A stretch of DNA of 64,000 nt from Bactericera cockerelli. Lineage: Eukaryota; Arthropoda; Insecta; Hemiptera; Triozidae. The notes beneath the pieces were generated by a model. It had not been told where the DNA came from, did no database searches, and was given only the letters and a program-made list of their open reading frames with translations. Below, piece by piece: positions 43,738 through 53,944 of the stretch (positions are counted from its first letter, which is position 1; every line of letters begins with the position of its first letter). Both the position numbers and the translations under genes were made by a program. The DNA lies in NCBI GenBank assembly GCA_024516035.1, contig CM044964.1, positions 13,711,597 to 13,775,596 on the forward strand, read 5' to 3'.

Positions 43738-43808
43738 TGGCGTGCGGCTAATAGCTCGCGGTTCCGTGTCAACACGAGAGGAGGGGGGTTCGACCCCGCT
43801 AGAGGGAG
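43738..43808 (+). repeat. tRNA-like element
   Basis: TGGCGTGCGGCTAATAGCTC, GTTCCGTGTCAACACGAG and a B box GGGGGTTCGACCCCGC. The T arm pairs well, but acceptor ends do not pair. SINE head or pseudogene. Confidence 0.5.
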
Positions 43809-43941
43809 GAAATGAATAGAGTAATTGCTGTGCTCACAATCATTATAAAACAATTTATAAATTTCTACACCTAACGATTGTTTTAGAATTCTCAGTTCAG
43901 AGTTTGTTTGGCAGATTACAAGAAATACAGACTTTATACGT

Positions 43942-44009
43942 CAGTCGAACCTGGATGTAAGAGAACTCGAGGTACCGGAATTTTTTCCTCTTATATCCAG
44001 ATTTGAATG
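43942..44009. mobile_element. Minimal pogo-like MITE, 68 bp
   Basis: Left end CAGTCGAACCTGGATGTAAG; right end, reversed, CATTCAAATCTGGATATAAG. The centre CTCGAGGTACCGGAATTTTT matches the 28687 copy. It looks like a shortened member of that family. Confidence 0.65.
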
Positions 44010-44104
44010 TATTAGGGTTAGTCTACCACTAGAACCATTAGTCTAGCCCATGAAATTTACAAGAAAGGACTCCCAGGGTCTATGCGAGCCCTTAAAGTTA
44101 AAAA

Positions 44105-44248
44105 GTTATCATATTTGTGTTCATCACTTTCGTGATATCACAACTACTCAAACTCGACTTTACTAAATCTACGCTGGAACCGGGACTTGAACCACCGACC
44201 TCCAGGTTTCAAGTCCGCCACCTTATCAATCAAGCTACTGAGGTCGGT
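44105..44248 (-). mobile_element. SINE-A copy with 13-bp target-site duplication
   Basis: Full-length reverse SINE-A (TCATCACTTTCGTGATATCA, CAACTACTCAAACTCG, ...GCTACTGAGGTCGG). Flanked by TTAAAGTTAAAAA at 44092-44104 and 44249-44261. A young, clean insertion. Confidence 0.9.
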
Positions 44249-44264
44249 TTAAAGTTAAAAAATA

Positions 44265-45090
44265 ATAAAATTCATTAACGAGCCTAGTGGCCCTTTGGCT
44301 TCAAGGTTTTTCGACCCTGTTTTCAAGTTGGTCAACTTTTTCTGTGAGTGTTAAATTTTTTGACAATAGACTGACTCAATAAATACAGCATTAATAAACA
44401 GGTCGGGAGGATGGTAATCAACTAATCATCTTGGCACCCAGACTTCCTCCCGTGGAATGATTTGGGACATGGCATGCCTTCATATTTTGATAGGTAATCA
44501 AGCAATTATTTGATAAGGTACTTCCTTTATATTTTTTGATTGAATCCCTCGAAAACTCCAGAAGGTGCCCAAATTGATTACCACCTCAAAAAATTATGTT
44601 TATTGAGTCTCTCACCTTTCAAATTTGAACAGAAGTCCAAGTAGATGCAATTTCGCGACTCTATAACAAGTCAGATTTTGATTGAATCAAAATATGCCTA
44701 ATGGAAAATCTGTATTCTTTTGTTACAGGTATGTCTTCCCAAGTCGATTACTTACAAACTAACCGACCTCAGTTCGACCACAGTCGGTTAGTAAATTATA
44801 CGTAGAGTAAGAAAGTAAATAACTTATTTCCTAAATGCTGGTGTCCTATCACTTTCTATAATCGTTCATCATTTTTCCTCAATTCGTGCTAAAAAGTGTC
44901 ATTGTCCTTTTTCGACCGCCCTCAATTTTCCTCAATCTATTCTGAACGAGTGGCAACTCATCATTTATGCAAGCTCTAATGACGGTTGAGGTGTTTGCCA
45001 TTGCTCTATGTGCTGGAGGTCTCAAATTATATGCTTGCTGCTGCTTGATGTATTCATACTGGGTGGTTCAGTTACTGGAGCACTCTCAAT
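44265..45090. other. Unrecognised sequence with a SINE-A head scrap
   Basis: AACCGACCTCAGTTCGACCA at about 44760 looks like a short SINE-A head scrap. No gene seen. Confidence 0.35.
44694..44734 (+). promoter_or_regulatory. Recursive-splice-site-like motif
   Basis: CCTAAT (branch-point-like), then TCTGTATTCTTTTGTTACAG abutting GTATGT at 44728/44729. Strong pyrimidine tract. Could be chance. Confidence 0.3.
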
Positions 45091-45111
45091 CCGATCTCTT
45101 TAGCTCAAGAT

Positions 45112-45240
45112 ACACCAGCTCAATCGATAAGGTGGTTTACCTTCTTGTAATATGGAGGTCTGTGGTTCGAGTCCCAATAATTGCTAAAAATGAGCGCATT
45201 TGAGTTTTATTTTTATATTAACACACAAGAAATGTTAACT
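45112..45240 (+). mobile_element. SINE-A variant
   Basis: CCAGCTCAATCGATAAGGTG, CTTCTTGTAATATGGAGGTC, B box TGTGGTTCGAGTCCC, body GCGCATTTGAGTTTTA, tail ATTAACACACAAGAAATG. A diverged subfamily. Confidence 0.7.
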
Positions 45241-45524
45241 ATTACTTTGGTTACTGAGAATTTCATAAACGCATTTTAAGCAATAAATAATTACTTCTGA
45301 TAATTTTATTATTAATATTAGAAATTGGAAATATTTTATTTCTCTTTCTTTCCCGTTAAGTTAGAATCACCGAATCTGGCTTTTTATTTAAAAAAAATAT
45401 ACTTATAGTTATGAATGTCATTTCTGGTTAATTAAACTCTGGAAAATATAAGAATCCCAAACTTTTAATGAGATCCAAACTCAAGAATACCTGCGCGATT
45501 GTTACCTGAAAGTTACGAGACTCC

Positions 45525-45558
45525 TACTAGTGTACTTATCCCGAAAAGTACACTAGTA
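45525..45558. repeat. Perfect 13-bp stem hairpin
   Basis: TACTAGTGTACTT (45525-45537) and its inverse (45546-45558) with an 8-nt loop. No terminator role is implied in a eukaryote. Confidence 0.8.
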
Positions 45559-45624
45559 CTTCATCCGAACACAAAAATGTATTTACAAAAGATAAAAAAA
45601 AGAAAGATTATTATTATTACTGAA

Positions 45625-45895
45625 CCATCCAGTATATTCAAAGTTCCATTTCTGGAAATAATAACAGTCTTCGCACCAACACCTGTTCACCTTTGTTTGA
45701 CTAGCCGTGTCTACAGTGTCTAGGCTCCTCTGTCCTATTCAGAAGTGGCCATTCGTTTGGTTGTACGTCATGTTGAACGACCCGGTATATTTTAAAGTTC
45801 CATTTTACTGGGAATAATAACCGACAACACCTGTTTTCTGTGTTTGGCGCGTCTAGGATTCGGATGCTCCCCAATTCAGATATTGCGGAGGGGGT
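45625..45895 (+). repeat. Degenerate direct duplication, ~155-bp spacing
   Basis: AAAGTTCCATTTCTGGAAAT, AACACCTGTTCACC and CTAGGCTCC... recur as AAAGTTCCATTTTACTGGGA, AACACCTGTTTTCTG and CTAGGATTCGG... An old tandem duplication. Confidence 0.55.
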
Positions 45896-46019
45896 CATTA
45901 TTTGCACCTTTACTTTGATGGTTTCTATACCGGGTGGTCTACTTCATCTTCAATATCCTTGTGAGGAGTTCTTGTGACTTATTTTAAAAAATTACACACG
46001 GTTCATGTTTATGATACCT

Positions 46020-46158
46020 ATTTGTTAGGTTAGGTTAGGTATATGATACGTATTTGTTAGTTTAGGTTAGGTGTATGATACGTATTTGTTTTTATAACTT
46101 GATACGTATTTGTTAGTTTAGGTTAGGTGTATGATACGTATTTGGTTTTATAACTTTT
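46020..46158 (+). repeat. Tandem repeat with short TTAGG runs
   Basis: GATACGTATTTGTTAGTTTA with GGTTAGGTGTAT recurs about every 37 or 47 bp. One unit has (TTAGG)3 at 46025-46039. Too short to be telomeric. Confidence 0.8.
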
Positions 46159-46794
46159 GTATATTTCACTCCTTAATTTCGATATCACATTTGAGTAATT
46201 CCTGATAGCAGATGGCAGCGAATGGGTTAAATCCTAAATTGACCATTCTGAATGATGACTATAAATATGACCATAAACCTATTTATATACTCACTATAAG
46301 TATGTATTACGAGAAGTTAGTGTTAATATATTTACTAAAGAAGTACATGGACTTAATATCTATTTATTGACTTAACTACATACATTAACTGATGTCTAGC
46401 ATGTTGGCTATCATTCGCGCCTTGCGTGTGCAGCTACTAATTTGGGCCCCCCGGCCCCCCGCGGTTATCAAACCCAGCGGACAGTCCGCACCCCCTGGGG
46501 GGGTCTTCCTGTGTGTTTTTATTCAAGTGGGGGGTCTTGTAAATTTACAAGTGGAAGTAGTAATTTTACAAGTTTGGGATATCTATGTACATATTTGAGG
46601 CATCATAGTATTTTTTGGCATAAAAGAGGCAATTTTACATATGTATGTACATAAGTAACTCTACAAGTTACACAAGTAATTTAACAAGTATTTTTTTTGT
46701 TTATTGGTATAGAAAAGTTAGTCTTTCATTTATTAATCAATATTATGTTAGTGTTTTATTATTGCTATGTATATCGTACCACAGATAAGGTCCG

Positions 46795-46998
46795 AATTAT
46801 AAAACAGGATTGGTGTATATAACTAAAAAGTTGAAAAACACCACTTTAATATAATAGAATATAGATCGATAAACAGGATTAAAGTTATGATAAGTTAGAC
46901 TGACCCTCAAGTCAGGCTTTAGTTCGCTTTGATTGGTTGAAACTCCGACTTGAGAGCGTTTATGACTTATCCTAACTATCTGTTTCATAATTTGGCCT
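46795..46998. mobile_element. Palindromic MITE, related to 9474-9606
   Basis: Outer ends CGAATTATAAAACAGGAT and, reversed, CAAATTATGAAACAGATA. Interior inverted repeat: GATAAGTTAGACTGACCCTC versus GTTAGGATAAGTCATAAACG, around AAGTCAGG and a CCAATCAAAG motif on the minus strand. Confidence 0.65.
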
Positions 46999-47032
46999 TA
47001 ATGTCCGGACCAAGAGATTGTCCGGCCAGTGT

Positions 47033-47105
47033 CTTCCAAAACTTGGGCTCAAACCCACAGCTCATGAATGTCCAGGCAAACTGCCTGAACTACCTCAGTT
47101 AATTA
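47033..47105 (-). repeat. tRNA-like element
   Basis: Minus strand: CTGAGGTAGTTCAGGCAGTT, CCTGGACATTCATGAGCTG and B box TGGGTTTGAGCCCA. tRNA-like box spacing; ends do not pair. Confidence 0.5.
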
Positions 47106-47747
47106 CGTCGTTTCCAATTCATAGAAATGGGCCTCCCGTACAGAAGAGCTCTACACAAATACAATGGAACAATACAGCATTGCGAAATTATTGCGAAATC
47201 AATACCACCATGATTTTCTTACAAAGGACACGAAGAAGAATAAATACATTATAGTAATTATATTTAAGAAAAATAAATTCTAATTTTATTGCTCCAAGTT
47301 TAATAATTGAATTCTTAATGAAGCGAAAAATAATTTCAAGAATCCTGAGACAAAACGAAGTTTTTTTTATGACAGAATTAAAAAACCGACATGCGAATGG
47401 TATTGTGAGTCGTTAATCATCGATAAAAATCTTCGTGCGTCTTCGAGTGTAATTTCCTGCTAATATCCTTAAATAATTTGCTGCTAATATCCTTTTAATA
47501 CCCATAATACGATATTAATATATTTTAAGATACATCTTCACTGGTATGTATGTCTTGAATAAGCATATGAAAACACATTAGTCCTTATGTCGTCAGTAGT
47601 GGCAGTATTTACGTATTTTAGAATTCGAGTCAATTACAGAACGAATCAGAGATATTAAAATACTTTTGCCGCGAACGAGCTGTGATAATCGGTGATATTG
47701 ACTTTTATTTACTTCGATTAACTGCAAAAATGATAATAAAAAAGTTC

Positions 47748-47792
47748 TCATATTTGTGTTAATCACTTTCGTGATATCACAACTACTCAACT
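47748..47792 (-). mobile_element. SINE-A tail fragment
   Basis: CATATTTGTGTTAATCACTT, TCGTGATATCACAACTACTC: the last ~45 nt of SINE-A only, i.e. a strongly 5'-truncated insertion ending next to the GA array. Confidence 0.8.
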
Positions 47793-47825
47793 AGTGTTTT
47801 AGACATCTCTTTATGTAAATGTTCT

Positions 47826-48148
<323 letters not shown>

Positions 48149-48149
48149 C

Positions 48150-49255
48150 AGGCAAAACCTGGCCGAAAGCACCGTTAATTTCTCGCCAAATTGGGACCTT
48201 GCACGGTTGGACCAGTGTACCACTCTCCCATGAACCCTATAACAACCAGATACCCGCTAGGTATCCCATCAGTGGACGGGACAAGTACTTATACACATAA
48301 CTCGGGTATAAAAATGTTCCGGTGTAAGTGCCATTAAAAATCAAAGTACTTGTACAAAAAACAAGACCATACGTGAGGATGTTTTCGAGTTAAATTCCAA
48401 GTGTAGAAAATGTGATGATGATGATTCTAATGATGATTTTGACAATAATAAATAATATGTGCGTCACGTAATGCTCTAACTTTTGGTACTTAAATTTAGT
48501 ACAGAAAGAATCGTACATAAATATATGTTTATAGTTTATTACATTACGTATACATACATATATAAGTTAGTAGACTATACCCGTCTAACTATACTCTTTT
48601 AAAGTTAAAGAAATAGCTACTTTTTAATACTTTTGGTGTTTTGAGATATCTTTATCTAAAATTATCTTGTTAAGATGAATGACCTACAATCGTATCATGT
48701 TTATACAAATTATAAACAATAAAAAATCTTTTTATTTCAAAAAGTATTTGTAAATAGAAAAGATCATGTATCCATATATATACAATGTACATATGTATAT
48801 GGAAATACATCATGTCATGATAATTTATCCATCGGAATAAATATCTACCCACCGATATGTACATTGTATATTGAGTATCTACCCGATATGTATCTACCCG
48901 GAGATCATAATGTAACACAAACACTGGTGCATAACTAATAACTATACACATAGCAGCGGCATCAGGTGTAAATGAGAGAGCTCATAATAGAGACGGTACC
49001 TACACAGGCCTCGACCCAACCATATCAGAGCAACCCGACACCCTAAACCAAACTATTTCCAGAATACCAACAACTCCTTTCTCTGTGAAGATCACCGAAC
49101 ATATTTGTATCTATCCGGCTCAGCCAGGACCAAAGTGTGTCTGCGCTTAAAACTGAAATAATAAACCTTACTCTGCCTGATTGGGATTTAATGAGTCTAT
49201 CGAGCTTCGTGTTGTATCATAGGTTGTATGTTGTAAAATTCGCTCAATTACCAAT
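48150..49255. other. Unrecognised AT-rich sequence
   Basis: Contains a short repeated GTATCTACCC motif (48840-48900). No gene seen. Confidence 0.4.
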
Positions 49256-49260
49256 GTACT

Positions 49261-49445
49261 ATGCACTGGTAGTCAAGTTGTGCACTGGTAGTCAAGTGGT
49301 TAACGCGCCAGTCTGGTAATCCAGGTAGCGTAGGGATCCGTTGGTTCGAATCCCACATAATAAGACTGTGAGGTGGTAGTGGTGGTAGAAAATGCTTTGA
49401 GCATTAACCTCGCCTGGTGGTTACCTTCCACTAAAGAGTATTATT
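49261..49445 (+). mobile_element. SINE-B copy with duplicated 5' head
   Basis: TGCACTGGTAGTCAAGTTG at 49262 is followed at once by a full head GTGCACTGGTAGTCAAGTGG at 49280, then CCAGTCTGGTAATCCAGGTA, TTGGTTCGAATCCCAC, a shortened body and CGCCTGGTGGTTACCTTCC. The middle of the body is deleted relative to 28903. Confidence 0.85.
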
Positions 49446-49456
49446 ATTATTCATGT

Positions 49457-49580
49457 ACCGACCACAGTAGCTCGGTGGATACGACGGTAGACTCGCAACC
49501 GGGAGGTCGGTGGTTCGACTCCGAAGAATGGCAATATAGGCGAGTTTCAGTAATTGTGATAAACATTAATGTAGGTAATT
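49457..49580 (+). mobile_element. SINE-A variant, directly after SINE-B
   Basis: ACCGACCACAGTAGCTCGGT, GACTCGCAACCGGGAGGTCG, B box GGTGGTTCGACTCCG, body GGCGAGTTTCAGTAATTGTG. Twelve nt after the SINE-B copy, separated by TTATTATT repeats. Confidence 0.75.
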
Positions 49581-49620
49581 ATGAAGAGGCAGGTCAAGAG
49601 TTTGATGGGCAGATGATATC

Positions 49621-50030
49621 GCTCAGCTAGAAAGAAAAATTCTGGATTGACCCAGTATCCAATATGCTAGCAGAGAAAGAAAGATTCTGGATTGACCCAG
49701 TATCCAATATGCTAGCAGAGAAAGATTCTGAATTGACCCAGTATCCAATATGCTAGCAGAGAAAGAAAGATACTGGATTGATCCAGTATCCAATATGCTA
49801 GCAGAGAAAGATTCTGGATTGACCCAGTATCCAATATGCTAGCAGAGAAAGAAAGATTCTGGATTGACCCAGTATCCAATATGCTCAGCTAGAAAGAAAG
49901 ATTCTGGATTGACCCAGTATCTAATATGCTAGCAGAGAAAGAAAGATTCTGGATTGACCCAGTATCCAATATGCTCAGCTAGAAAGAAAGATTCTGGATT
50001 GACCCAGTATACAATATGCTAGCAGAGAAA
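49621..50030 (+). repeat. Satellite-like array, 42-46-bp unit, 9 copies
   Basis: GATTCTGGATTGACCCAGTA, TCCAATATGCT repeats nine times. The linker is either AGCAGAGAAAGAAA, the shorter AGCAGAGAAA, or CAGCTAGAAAGAAA. Very low divergence implies recent expansion. Confidence 0.95.
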
Positions 50031-50034
50031 GAGC

Positions 50035-51300
50035 CGAGCAAAGTTGTTTGAGTCGGAATCGAACACACATTAAACACATCAAAGTAATGACCGCCTTATC
50101 AGTAAGAGATGCCGGCGTCTTTCTTCATCTCTCTCTAACTACCGGCTGAACATACAGGCAGATCTATCTCTCTTTCACTCATCTTAAGATAGTAGATCCT
50201 TTAGTCCTCAGTCTATCACACGGTGTGAGAACAGCAGTTCTTAAAACGTATCAATGGGTAAGAAAACGCTTAAAGAAGGAACTGTCCTAAAAACTTTCAT
50301 AATTGTAATTTTTATAAAAGAAGTTATGAAATTATTGATACTTATTTTCTTAATAAGGTACTCAAAATTTTTGTAGCGATCTTTTCTGGGTTTTTTTTTA
50401 CGTAGGAGATCCCGGAACCGTGTGATACATTACTTCTTTTTTAATTAAGCTTGGTGTAAGGTTCCGATACCCTTATCACCTGTAAAGGTGTGTCCTTAAA
50501 AGGTAGCCCCTTAGACCTGTTGGTCCTCTGAGCTATTAGATGTCGATGGGGTTTCCGCCATCATTCGACCCGTAGATATCAGCCATCAGCCGCGAAACCT
50601 TCAACATTGATAAACCATCATAATTATCCGAGATGATTTTCCCGTTTTCCTGTAAATTCAACCGTAACCTTACACTCTGCGGGCTGTCTCTTTCTTTGTA
50701 TAGGCGTTCTTCACACCTCGGCCGAGGTGTTTGATTACTATTTTGGTACAATTATTTACTTATTCATTACTTTAAGGCAGCGCTTTGAAACTAGTTTTCC
50801 TGAAAAGGCCTTTAGAATATGGACGATATTTTACTAATGGTACTTAAAATCGACATTAATCAATACCGAAAGCCCTGGTGGCCCCGGAGAAATAGAAATG
50901 GTTCTCAGTTGAGAATCGATCGTGGTAAACCACAGGATTCTTTACATAACTAGGACAACTATTTACTGACAGTCAACACTGGAGGAGGCAGCCTATCCTC
51001 ATGTGGTCTATCTATATAACTATTTATGTACAACTGCTTACAAATAGGTTATCCATTATCCAATCCATTCAGACGAATCCTCTGTTATCTATATGTATTT
51101 ACAAATAAGTTATGTATTCTAACTTATCGGATCCATTACTATTTATATAAAGAAGTCTATGTATTATGACTAATACATATTTAGAAATAGGTTAATTCAA
51201 TCCACACTGTCGATCAATTACTATGTATTTAACTTACTCCTTCACGATATTTACAGTACATAACTACATATGTAATACGTTTATGACTATGTATCTTCTA
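50035..51300. other. Unrecognised sequence
   Basis: GC-richer at 50400-50720. A palindrome CACCTCGGCCGAGGTG lies at 50715-50730. No gene or known element recognised. Confidence 0.4.
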
Positions 51301-51306
51301 TCCATC

Positions 51307-51335
51307 TTCTATTATATTAAAGTGGTGTTTTTCAA
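51307..51335 (-). repeat. Short shared segment with the 46.8-kb MITE
   Basis: The plus-strand CTATTATATTAAAGTGGTGT and TTTTCAAC are the reverse complement of 46831-46859 within the MITE. A fragment of that family. Confidence 0.6.
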
Positions 51336-51361
51336 CTTTATAATTACTTATATATACGGGT

Positions 51362-51475
51362 GGTGCGGAAGAGAATGCCGTTGGCATTAGCACCGCCGTT
51401 GATCAAGTTTTGTTTTATGAATCTCAATTTCTATGTATGTACCTATACATATATTCTATGTAAGTAAAACTTGAT
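51362..51475. repeat. Nested hairpins
   Basis: GGTGC/GCACC enclosing ATGCC/GGCAT (51362-51394) is followed by GATCAAGTTTTGTTTTA (51401-51417), pairing with TAAGTAAAACTTGATC (51460-51476). Confidence 0.5.
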
Positions 51476-51916
51476 CCAATATGTTTAATAATAATAATAA
51501 TCATATACACCATGACTATGTAGTATTAAGTTATCTATTCCACACACAGTCGGATCCATAACTATTTATATAATATCCAAGTATAATGTATAAACATTTA
51601 CAATTAAGTTATCCACACATGAGAGAGCCGGTCCTAGGTGCTGGAGGACTTAACTGCCTTCTGCTCAATAAAACCGTCATAACTATCCTTTATTGAGCAA
51701 ACGTGAAGTCAATGTTAATGGCGTCTTTATGTCTCAAATTACATCCATAAACTATTGTTCATTGCCTTTTCTTTTGACTGGGGAGCTTTATACTTTTTTC
51801 TGTGGTCGATAGGACAGGAACATGATCTTTTTAGTTTGTTTTAGGTTTTCCTTTGAGTCCTGTCTTTCTTTTTAATATTGCTATTATTATGTGGCTCTTT
51901 AATAATAGGACATATG

Positions 51917-52085
51917 TACAAACATCGTCCAGCAAGGTGAAGACTTCATGGTGCTGGCATTCCGACCCAACCCAGGCTGGGTGAGGTGAATGTGGATAGC
52001 GGGTTTGTAAGTTTTCTGCAAATGGAGGTAAGACTCCTGTCGTGATATGACCATGTAATTGAAAGCGACGAACCTAAAAAAAAAG
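51917..52085 (+). mobile_element. SINE-C copy, 5S head truncated
   Basis: Starts inside the 5S-like head (CGTCCAGCAAGGTGAAGACT, TCATGGTGCTGGCATTCCG), then core ACCCAGGCTGGGTGAGGTGA and tail TGTCGTGATATGACCATGTA, ATTGAAAGCGACGAAC and A9. Clear relative of 30098-30351. Confidence 0.75.
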
Positions 52086-52367
52086 AGTTGTTATTATTCC
52101 GGCTCTGGCCCGCAGTTGCCCACTTGACTGGGCCCGCACATGTCTGTGTCCCATTTTGGACAGCCTCTGCCAGAACTACCAGAAGGAGATGTGACATTCC
52201 GCATCAGAACCAGTTCAACTCGAGGTAGGTATTGCTTCTTCCAGTGCGCGCACTGGTAATGAAGAACGGTCCAACTCCTGGCTTCAACCAGAGAGGTTCA
52301 CTTCTTCTTGCTGTTGTTCAAAGTCTTCTGTTCAAATTTCATTTGAAATATGTATTTCATCTTAATA
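52086..52367. other. Unrecognised sequence
   Basis: No repeat or gene recognised. Confidence 0.35.
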
Positions 52368-52566
52368 TATAAATGTCAAAGTCACTGACTGACCATTGAC
52401 TGACCACTGACTGATCATCGCTCTACAGCCCAAACCGTAAGTCCTAGGAAGCTGAAATTTGGTAGGTAGCTTTGTCTTATAGTCTAGATGTGCAATAAGA
52501 CGGGATTTAGGCTGTAATTTGAGTATCTGATGCAGTGTTTTATGTCATCATAAGTCATAATAAACA
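52368..52566 (+). mobile_element. Helitron-like 5' region with GACTGACC repeats
   Basis: ATATATAAATGTCAAAGTCA, CTGACTGACCATTGACTGAC, then ATCGCTCTACAGCCCAAACC and GCTGAAATTTGGTAGGTAGC. This arrangement recalls 5' regions of non-autonomous Helitrons in arthropods. No 3' CTRR end was found. Assignment is by resemblance. Confidence 0.4.
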
Positions 52567-52623
52567 ACAACGTCGACCCTGCTTGAGCGGGATAAGACAG
52601 AGTAAAAGAAGAAGAAGAAGAAG
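52567..52623 (+). mobile_element. 57-bp LINE-like tail insertion with 15-bp TSD
   Basis: ACAACGTCGACCCTGCTTGA, GCGGGATAAGACAGAGTAAA, (AGA)n. Flanked by AAGTCATAATAAACA at 52552-52566 and 52624-52638. Strong 5' truncation, simple-repeat 3' end and a long target duplication are the signature of target-primed reverse transcription. The same tail ends the SINE at 8541-8748. Confidence 0.85.
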
Positions 52624-52639
52624 AAGTCATAATAAACAT

Positions 52640-53380
52640 GAGACTTGAGATCTTCGATTCATTACATTTTTCATTAAGACGATACGTCTTAATAATACGT
52701 CTTGGGTTTACTGCTGGAAAAATGGGACTTAATAGTTCTAATCGGGCAGTATAAATAAGGCAATATTATTATTATTATTATTATTGTTCTCTAAATCTCG
52801 GCGTTGGTTTGATGCAGTCATGTTGTCCATTGTTTCTGTCTAGGGTGTCTTCCGGTCTTCCAAACCTTCCTCACTCAAATCTTCATCCCCTACTTTACCT
52901 TCCAAGGTACTCCATCTTAATCACCACTGAAGTTCATAGATAGTATATGAATACAAACTAACTTCAAGTATCCTGAATGAAAGAGAATAAATATAATAAT
53001 AAAAGGTTTATTGAACATTTTAATTTTATTGTTCAAACAAAAAAACTATAAAAATCGACTTAATGTTCATTTAGTAACCAGCTTTCCTTAGAATCATTAT
53101 TTATTTTTTTTACTTACAGATTTTAATTTCTAATGTATCTACATGTAGATGTAGATACGTGCTCGGGGAGTCAAATCGTAAAATGAAAACTTTGTCGGAC
53201 CATTTAAATTATGAGACTCAACATCTTTCCACTGATGAATTGGAAATGGAAGTCATCACGCTACTATCTAGGATCAAATAGAAATAATCACCTCATAATT
53301 ACGTGACTATTATCTAAGACTGAGTCATCGCATTGCCAAACACTAGACTCAGTCTCGAGATATTCTTTTTTTCAATTGAC
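52640..53380. other. Unrecognised AT-rich sequence
   Basis: Contains an (ATT)n run at 52767-52783. No gene seen. Confidence 0.4.
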
Positions 53381-53430
53381 TCATTGAATTGACCATTTGA
53401 CTCATTGAATTGACCACTTGACTCATTGAA
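53380..53430 (+). repeat. Short tandem repeat, ~25-bp unit
   Basis: TTGACTCATTGAATTGACCA occurs twice and is followed by a partial third copy. Confidence 0.75.
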
Positions 53431-53854
53431 AAGTACTTAGTGCTTCAGTTGTGTTGGTTAGGTGCCGAATGGTTTAAAATAAAGATCAACAGATTGATGG
53501 TGATGTGAAGATAATAGACCTATCATTAGGTCAACCTATCACTACCTGATCTAATGATAGATATCGAACTCTCATTAGATCAACATATCACCAGTGGTGC
53601 TGATGATAGATATCGATCGAATTATCATTGGGTCAAAGAAGTGAAGGTATTGATAATATTGATGGACTGAGGGTGTGTGATCAACTGATCATTGGGTCAT
53701 CATGAGTGAAGGTGGATGATCATTTGATCAGCCTGGCACGTACTGTGATCATCTGATCACGCACCGTGATTTGAAGCCCAAGTACGTATGACACGTGTGG
53801 CCAAACTGATTTACAATACCATTTTCTTCTGTATACAGTTTTAGTATTTTTACC

Positions 53855-53943
53855 ACCGAAATAAGTAGCTCGTAAGCTCGATTGATAAGGCAGACTTGTA
53901 ACCTGGTCATCGGTGGTTCGAGACTCCGGTACGGCAAAAATCC
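53855..53943 (+). mobile_element. SINE-A variant head
   Basis: CACCGAAATAAGTAGCTCGT, GATAAGGCAGACTTGTAACC and B box GGTGGTTCGAGACTCC. Ends soon after the B box (GGCAAAAATCC). Confidence 0.65.
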
Positions 53944-53944
53944 T

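Noticed and set aside
46025..46039. Telomeric (TTAGG)n array
   Set aside because: Only three units inside another tandem repeat; not telomeric by itself.
46438..46500. tRNA-like element around GCGGTTATCAAACCCAGCGG
   Set aside because: Only the B-box-like words fit; A box and arms are missing.
49621..50030. CRISPR array
   Set aside because: Linkers are variants of one another, not unique spacers; a tandem satellite.
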